In this document: in pieces, positions 25,120-29,263 of the stretch
Numbering within the stretch: position 1 is the stretch's first letter
How the letters are laid out: each line of letters starts with the position of its first letter
Assembly (NCBI GenBank): GCA_036404255.1
Contig: DASWOP010000063.1
Span: 1 to 29,263, forward strand
DNA length: 29,263 bases
Origin: JARLFX01 sp036404255
GTDB taxonomy: Bacteria; Acidobacteriota; Terriglobia; Terriglobales; Acidobacteriaceae
Direction: 5' to 3'
Notes under the pieces: model-generated
Told to the model about the DNA's origin: nothing
What the model saw: the letters and a program-made list of their open reading frames with translations, nothing else
The model's database searches: none
Position numbers and translations under genes: made by a program

Positions 25120-25820
25120 GACGTAGTCGTCAACAGAGCCCGCAAACCCTTCATATTCGTCACCACAATCTGCCGCGCGTCCACATCCAGCAAACCTTCA
25201 GCCTGTAGGCGCGTCAGATTCCGCGAGATCAGCTCCCGCACCGTTCCCAACTGGCTCGCCAACTCCTGATGACTCGCCGGCAACTGGAATTCGATGCCCC
25301 GCTCCGTCTGCGTCCCTTCGCTCTCTGCCAGTCGCACCAACGCAGAGATCAGCCGCTGACGAATAGTAGTGAACGAAAGCTCTTCGATAATCCCCACCAG
25401 CCGCCGCAGCCGCGCACCCACCACCGCCAGCACCTTCAGCGCTACCTCAGGATGCTCCATGCAGTGCGCATGAAAATCCCGCCGCGAGATATATGCAATC
25501 TCCGTCTCCTCAATCGCAATTGCAGAAGCCGGATACGCCCCACCATCAAACACCGGCAACTCCGCCACCGACTCGCCGGGAATATTCACCGCCAGCACCT
25601 GCTCGCGTCCGCCCATCGATGTTTTGAAGATCCGTACCTTGCCCCGCGCAATAATGTGCAGACCGTTGCAGGGCTCGCCTTCAGAAAACAGCAGCTCGCC
25701 CGTCCGGAACACCCTGCGCGAGGTGCGCCCAGCCAGTTGCTGCAACTCCGCCGGGGAGAGGCTCGACAGCAGCGCCGTCTTCTCCAGTACCGTTGCCAGA
25801 TCCATGCGTTCAGTTCCCAT
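25116..25820 (-). CDS. Crp/Fnr-family transcriptional regulator (probable nitrosative-stress regulator)
   Basis: 234 residues: a cyclic-nucleotide-binding-like sensor domain (about 15-125, GELLFSEGEPCNGLHIIARG), a long dimerisation helix (about 128-148), and a C-terminal Crp-type HTH (about 150-228, SHQELASQLGTVRELISRNL). The recognition helix has E196-x2-S199-R200, the FNR arrangement that reads TGA half-sites, which fits the nearby dyads. Only two cysteines (C51, C120) exist and the N-terminal FNR cluster is absent, so it is not an oxygen-sensing Fe-S FNR. A haem- or NO-sensing role as in DNR/HcpR-type regulators is my inference. A second ATG five codons later is an alternative start. I found no copy of the dyad in front of its own gene, so autoregulation is not evident. 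Confidence 0.9.
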   Translation of the reverse strand: MGTERMDLATVLEKTALLSSLSPAELQQLAGRTSRRVFRTGELLFSEGEPCNGLHIIARGKVRIFKTSMGGREQVLAVNIPGESVAELPVFDGGAYPASAIAIEETEIAYISRRDFHAHCMEHPEVALKVLAVVGARLRRLVGIIEELSFTTIRQRLISALVRLAESEGTQTERGIEFQLPASHQELASQLGTVRELISRNLTRLQAEGLLDVDARQIVVTNMKGLRALLTTTS

Positions 25821-25913
25821 GCGAGCAGTCTAGTCCAGCTCCCTGCTTGTCCACATTCTCTCCCCGCCCCATTCTTCCCGGCCCACCACCACCCTCACCC
25901 GAGTTATTCTGAC

Positions 25914-25935
25914 CCTCGAGCGTAGCGAAGGGTGA
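25914..25935. repeat. Short hairpin-forming intergenic repeat
   Basis: ACCCTCGAGCGTAGCGAAGGGT-like sequence: outer arms ACCCT/AGGGT and inner TCG/CGA. From general knowledge, variants ('acccttcgctacgctc') are scattered between genes in many acidobacterial genomes. Only one copy is seen here. Confidence 0.45.
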
Positions 25936-26197
25936 AGAATCCATATGAACCCTCGCATCACCCATACATCCACAAGCTTCCGCAACACAGACGCCCCGTA
26001 GCGTCCAGAACTCACCCATGCACTGTCCACGACTTCACCTGGACCTATCCAGAAGCCGTTCTGGACATATCCATGCGTTCACCTGGCGGTTACGGAATGT
26101 TTGGACATACTTGGCGTACTTTCCCGCCCAATTCACTACAATTAAAGCAGACATCAAATCTTATTCGGTACCGAGACACTCACTAACTCATTACGAA

Positions 26198-26306
26198 TGA
26201 AATATTTACCAGTAAGCCCCTTGTTTTGAAATATTTAGCGAATATCGCCCATGCTAAATACATGAAAACAAGATATTTAGCATTTCAGGTAGGGGAGGGG
26301 GTACCC
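26198..26306. repeat. AT-rich TATTTA repeat cluster with G-rich tail
   Basis: TGAAATATTTA occurs twice (26198-26208 and 26227-26237, 29 bases apart). ATGCTAAATA (26251-26260) and TATTTAGCAT (26274-26283) are exact inverted 10-base arms around 13 bases. A run GGTAGGGGAGGGGG (26289-26302) and CCC follow. Base composition differs sharply from the flanking genes. It may be a dispersed intergenic element. Confidence 0.5.
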
Positions 26307-26318
26307 GCTCTAAAGATG

Positions 26319-26351
26319 TGTTCCCGGAGAAGCATCGCCTCTCCGGGAACA
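26319..26351 (-). terminator. Hairpin terminator of hcp
   Basis: A perfect 12-bp stem (TGTTCCCGGAGA at 26319-26330, TCTCCGGGAACA at 26340-26351) with a 9-base loop, starting 5 bases after the hcp stop codon on the minus strand. The U-tract is weak (CATCTTTAG). Confidence 0.7.
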
Positions 26352-26356
26352 TCCAT

Positions 26357-28000
26357 TTACGCCAGCATCGCTTTCAGATCAGCATCCGCCGTTGTAATGG
26401 CCATCAGGTTGTACTTCTCTTTCAGCAGCGCCAACACTCCAGGCGAGAGAAACGCCGGCAGCGTAGGTCCAATACGCATATTGCGGACGCCAAGGTGCAG
26501 CAGCGTCAGCAGCACGGCCACAGCCTTCTGCTCGTACCACGAGAGCACCAGCGAAAGCGGCAGATCGTTTACGCCGCATTCAAAGGCCTTCGCCAGCGCC
26601 AGCGCGATCTGCAACGCCGAATACGTATCGTTGCACTGCCCCACATCCAGCAACCTCGGCAGCCCGCCAATCTCGCCAAACTCCAGCTTGTTGAAGCGAA
26701 ATTTGCCGCAGGCCAGCGTGAGAATGATGCAATCGTTGGGAATAGACTCCGCGAGTTCCGTGTAGTAACTGCGTCCCGAACGAGCGCCGTCACAACCGCC
26801 GATCAGGAAGAAGTGCCGGATCGCGCCAGCCTTCACCGCGTCAATGATCTTGTCCGCCACGCTCAGCACCGCATTGTGCCCAAAACCAACGGTGATCTCT
26901 TCCTCAGCCCCATCCTCCGCAAACCCCGGAGCACGCAGCGCCGCAGCAATCACCGGCGCATAGTTCTGGTCGGCAATATGCTGCACACCCGGCCACGCCA
27001 CCGCGCCCGCCGTAAAGATGCGGTCTTTATACGTCAGCTTCGGCTCCTGGATGCAGTTGGACGTCATCAGCACAGCGCCGGGAAACTCCGCGAATTCATG
27101 GGCCTGATCGGTCCACGCTCCGCCGTAGTTCCCCGCCAGATGCGCATACGCCTTCAGCTTCGGATAGCCATGCGCTGGCAGCATCTCGCCATGCGTATAG
27201 ATCTGGATGCCCAGCCCCTTGGTCTGCTCCAGCAGCGCATACAGATCATGCAGGTCGTGGCCCGATACCAGGATCGCCTTGCCCTTGCGCGCACCCAGCC
27301 GCACCTTTGCCGGCTGCGGATGCCCAAACGTCTCCGTATGCGCCTTGTCCAGCAGCTCCATCACGCGGTAGTTCAACTCCCCCACCGCCAGCGCCTTACC
27401 CAGCAGCTCCTCCGCTGTCGGCGCAGGATGCGTCAGGAAGTCCAGGATCTCGTGGATCGCCGCGAACGAATCCGGGTCCCCCGCCCCCAGCGCCAGAGCA
27501 TGCGCCGCATAGGCCGCCACCCCCTTGATGCCGTACAGCACCAGCTCCTGCAGGTTCGAAATCTCCTTGCTCTCCGTCAGAAAGCGGACTGGCAGCAGGA
27601 CCTGTTTCCCCTGCGCCAACAGCCCCTCCAGCGTAGCCGCCGGCTGCCACGCGGCAGCGCCGCCCAGCTCCGTCGGCACCACCCCAGCCGTCACCGCAGC
27701 ACGCTCATACAGGTTGCGCGCCACGTCGCGCATGGCAATGGCCTGGTGAATGAGTGTGACCAGCCGCTCCGGATCGAAATTCACATTGGTCAGCGTCGCG
27801 AACACTGCCTGAATGGTGAACGCATCCACCTCTGGATCAGCAGCGCCAAACTGCCGCGCGCGATGCGCATAGCTTGAGATTCCCTTGACCGCGTGAATCA
27901 GCAGATCCTGCAGTGCCGCTGTAGTTTCGTCTTTGCCGCATACGCCAAGGGTCTGGCAGCCTTCGCCCTTTGCAGTCTGTTCGCACTGGTAGCAGAACAT
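26357..28000 (-). CDS. hcp: Hybrid cluster protein (hydroxylamine/NO reductase), class I type
   Basis: 547 residues from the ATG at 28000 (MFCYQCEQTAKGEGC); the frame extends six codons further but AGGA and family alignment favour this start. The N-terminal cysteines C3-x2-C6-x8-C15-x5-C21 match the 4Fe-4S cubane motif of strict-anaerobe (Desulfovibrio-type) Hcp, not the longer E. coli spacing. Hybrid-cluster ligand segments are present: SGHDLHDLYALLEQT, MTSNCIQEP, LIGGCDGARSGRS, LTLACGKFRFNKLEFGE and LDVGQCND. Hcp reduces NO to N2O and hydroxylamine to ammonia in the cytoplasm and protects against nitrosative stress. No Hcr-type reductase is encoded nearby. It is divergent from ric, and each gene has its own FNR-type dyad in the shared promoter region. 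Confidence 0.96.
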   Translation of the reverse strand: MFCYQCEQTAKGEGCQTLGVCGKDETTAALQDLLIHAVKGISSYAHRARQFGAADPEVDAFTIQAVFATLTNVNFDPERLVTLIHQAIAMRDVARNLYERAAVTAGVVPTELGGAAAWQPAATLEGLLAQGKQVLLPVRFLTESKEISNLQELVLYGIKGVAAYAAHALALGAGDPDSFAAIHEILDFLTHPAPTAEELLGKALAVGELNYRVMELLDKAHTETFGHPQPAKVRLGARKGKAILVSGHDLHDLYALLEQTKGLGIQIYTHGEMLPAHGYPKLKAYAHLAGNYGGAWTDQAHEFAEFPGAVLMTSNCIQEPKLTYKDRIFTAGAVAWPGVQHIADQNYAPVIAAALRAPGFAEDGAEEEITVGFGHNAVLSVADKIIDAVKAGAIRHFFLIGGCDGARSGRSYYTELAESIPNDCIILTLACGKFRFNKLEFGEIGGLPRLLDVGQCNDTYSALQIALALAKAFECGVNDLPLSLVLSWYEQKAVAVLLTLLHLGVRNMRIGPTLPAFLSPGVLALLKEKYNLMAITTADADLKAMLA

Positions 28001-28073
28001 AATATGTACCGTCCTCAATCTGAAGTGGATTTAGCTTGCATTCCCAAACTACGGATCTGCGGCACACCCTACA

Positions 28074-28087
28074 GCGACTTAAGTCAC
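28074..28087 (-). promoter_or_regulatory. FNR-type operator for hcp
   Basis: GCGACTTAAGTCAC, whose core GACTTAAGTC is a perfect palindrome. It is centred about 80 bases upstream of the hcp ATG. Class II spacing would put the transcription start near 28039 and a -10 at 28046-28051 (TAGTTT on the minus strand). Confidence 0.7.
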
Positions 28088-28132
28088 ACGGCAGTGCAGA
28101 CTTGCAGACTCTGGATATTTCTTTTCGCGGCT

Positions 28133-28146
28133 GTGACTAAAGTCGC
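28133..28146 (+). promoter_or_regulatory. FNR-type operator for ric
   Basis: GTGACTAAAGTCGC is nearly the reverse complement of the hcp operator 59 bases away; over the 16 bases TGTGACT(T/A)AAGTCGCT only one differs. Class II spacing puts the start of transcription near 28181 and TATGTT (28169-28174) at the -10 position. Confidence 0.7.
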
Positions 28147-28194
28147 TGCCCTCTTCGGCACCCGCGCCTATGTTGAGAGCAAGGAGAACATCAC

Positions 28195-28926
28195 ATGCCT
28201 ACCACCCAGACCGTCCGCGAGATCGCACTGGCACAGCCCGCTTCCATCCGTGTCTTCGAGCACTTTGGCATCGACTACTGCTGCAACGGACGCAAGCCGT
28301 TGGCCGAAGCCTGCACCGCCGCCAATCTTGAGATTGACACCGTCCTTGCTGCCCTTGCCGTCGCCTCACAGGGCACCGCACCTGCCTCCACTGACTGGGC
28401 ACAAGCCTCTCTGGAAACCCTGACCCGCCACATCATCTCCACGCATCACGCCTACGTCATCCGCGAACTGCCCCGGCTGGCAATCCTGGCGCAAAAGGTC
28501 GTCAACCGCCACGGAGACACGCAGGCCCATCTTCCCACGATCCAGACCAGGGTCGCTCAACTCGACGCAGAACTCACCAGCCACCTGGCCAAAGAAGAGA
28601 GCATCCTATTTCCCTACGTCATCGCATTGGAACGCTCCATCGTCGAAGGCACCGCCCGCCCCCATGGCTGTTTCAACAACGTCGCCAGCCCCATCGCCAC
28701 GATGATGGCCGAGCACGATGCCGCTGGCGCGCTGCTGGCAGATATCAAGCTCCTGACCGGCAACTTCACTCCACCCGTCGGCGCATGCCCCACGTATGTT
28801 GGTTTCTACACCACACTCAAGGAGTTTGAGCAGGATCTGCACCAGCACATCCATCTGGAGAACAACATTCTGTTCCCCCGTGCCATCACCCTGGAAGCGC
28901 AGGCTGCCTCAACACAACCCATCTAA
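28195..28926 (+). CDS. ric: Iron-sulfur cluster repair di-iron protein (Ric/YtfE/ScdA)
   Basis: A 243-residue cytoplasmic protein of the usual length. The N-terminal ScdA_N (DUF542) domain has FEHFGIDYCCNGRKPL with the adjacent cysteines C29-C30. The hemerythrin-like four-helix domain supplies the di-iron ligands: His in IISTHHAYV, H/E in SHLAKEESILFPYV, the His-Asp pair in MMAEHDAAG, and H/E in LHQHIHLENNILFPRA. Such proteins restore Fe-S clusters damaged by NO or peroxide and may donate iron or handle NO. AAGGAG lies 8 bases before the ATG. It is divergent from hcp and has its own FNR-type operator. It is the standard partner of hcp in nitrosative-stress regulons, which supports the assignment of the whole island. 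Confidence 0.95.
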   Translation: MPTTQTVREIALAQPASIRVFEHFGIDYCCNGRKPLAEACTAANLEIDTVLAALAVASQGTAPASTDWAQASLETLTRHIISTHHAYVIRELPRLAILAQKVVNRHGDTQAHLPTIQTRVAQLDAELTSHLAKEESILFPYVIALERSIVEGTARPHGCFNNVASPIATMMAEHDAAGALLADIKLLTGNFTPPVGACPTYVGFYTTLKEFEQDLHQHIHLENNILFPRAITLEAQAASTQPI

Positions 28927-29006
28927 ATAGCTGGTCAAGAAGTCTTACGGATTCTTAACATCTTCCTTACAGACTTCCTACCTGCAGCAGCGCTTCAATC
29001 AAATGC

Positions 29007-29263
29007 ATGGGAATCACCCTGAAAAGCGTGCTGCATCTTGTCTGGTTTCTGCTGGCACCCGCAGCAACGCTCATCGTTGCGCTACTCTCGGCCCTGGCCC
29101 GGCGAGCACGCCGCACTTCCAGCCTGCCGCCTCTCCCTCCCGGCAGAAAGCCATCTCCTCCTTCGCGTTATCAGCACGCGCTGGATCAGCAGGAGCTCGA
29201 TCTTCTGCTGGACGAGATGGACCACTCCGCACCGCGCCGCAGCTTTAGCATCCTCTCTCTGCG
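29007..29263 (+). CDS. Small membrane protein, N-terminal part (runs off the right edge)
   Basis: From an ATG at 29007 an open frame continues to the window end (85 codons seen). It starts MGITLKSVLHLVWFLLAPAA and continues TLIVALLSALA, a single N-terminal transmembrane helix. A basic Arg-rich and Pro-rich linker (RRARRTSS, LPPLPPGRKPSPPSR) and an acidic segment (QQELDLLLDEMDH) follow. No strong RBS is visible. A second frame from 29003 is also open for 81 codons but gives an Arg/Ser-rich product with no feature of its own. I do not recognise the family; it may belong with ric or start a new unit. Confidence 0.5.
   Translation, partial: MGITLKSVLHLVWFLLAPAATLIVALLSALARRARRTSSLPPLPPGRKPSPPSRYQHALDQQELDLLLDEMDHSAPRRSFSILSL

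Larger units (their letters stand above)
25821..26318. other. Intergenic block of short repeats, no gene seen
   Basis: This ~500-base region between the Crp/Fnr gene start and the hcp terminator has no supported coding frame. From left to right it holds a hairpin-forming 'cgagcgtagcga' element near 25914-25935, the hairpin TCCAGAA-gccg-TTCTGGA (26048-26065), an AT-rich set of TATTTA repeats (26198-26283) and a G-rich tract (26288-26302). The Crp/Fnr promoter should lie within its first 100 bases but no clear -35/-10 pair stands out. Confidence 0.5.

Noticed and set aside
26318..27877. 519-residue plus-strand open frame opposite hcp
   Set aside because: It is Arg/Gln/His-rich with no domain or signal, a typical antisense shadow of a GC-rich gene; hcp on the other strand has full family motifs.

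Overview
The window looks like chromosomal DNA of an acidobacterium (Acidobacteriaceae/Terriglobia type). The grounds are family content, not a database search: an Oar-like TonB-dependent receptor with an N-terminal carboxypeptidase-regulatory domain, a VWA protein of the acidobacterial 'VWFA-related' type, very long secreted NHL/Ig-like proteins rich in Ser, Thr, Ala and Gly, and a moderately high GC content with short intergenic repeats.

Layout. Positions 1-6035 hold the tail of an NHL-type secreted protein with a UUCG-loop terminator, tRNA-Leu(CAA), a two-domain universal stress protein, and an RND efflux pump operon (adaptor, then permease) on the minus strand. Positions 6036-7300 hold tRNA-Gly(GCC) and tRNA-Cys(GCA) behind a good sigma-70 promoter. 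They are followed by a graveyard: a frameshifted tyrosine-recombinase remnant just beyond the 3' end of tRNA-Cys, and an internally deleted relic of an aspartic-peptidase-like lipoprotein. Positions 7300-13600 carry two large minus-strand exported proteins, a 788-residue NHL-type lipoprotein and a roughly 1262-residue NHL/Ig-like protein. Divergent from them, 13991-19794 is a plus-strand cluster: an Oar-like TonB-dependent receptor broken by a frameshift, a small secreted protein with NlpC/P60-like Cys/His motifs, and a lipoprotein with two Calx-beta domains and two DTG motifs spaced as in pepsin. Convergent minus-strand genes follow: a VWA protein translationally coupled to a 58-residue secreted mini-protein, and a gamma-glutamyltransferase.

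Positions 24019-28926 form a coherent nitrosative-stress or anaerobic island: a NapH-type membrane iron-sulfur protein, a Crp/Fnr regulator, the hybrid cluster protein Hcp, and the di-iron Fe-S repair protein Ric/YtfE. I found three copies of a 14-bp FNR-type dyad (GTGAC-N4-GTCGC-like), one in front of each of the three effector genes. At each, the spacing fits class II activation, with the dyad centred near -41.5 and a -10-like hexamer at the right place. The regulator's recognition helix carries E-x2-S-R, as in FNR. The natural model is that this regulator switches on Hcp (NO or hydroxylamine reduction), Ric (cluster repair) and the NapH-like protein, which might feed electrons to Hcp because no Hcr reductase is present here.

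The points most worth a second look are this compact regulon (including a possibly leaderless NapH-like mRNA), the bacterial pepsin-like lipoprotein and its relic, the Oar/peptidase-like cluster, and a structured RNA ending in an orphan terminator upstream of the gamma-glutamyltransferase.
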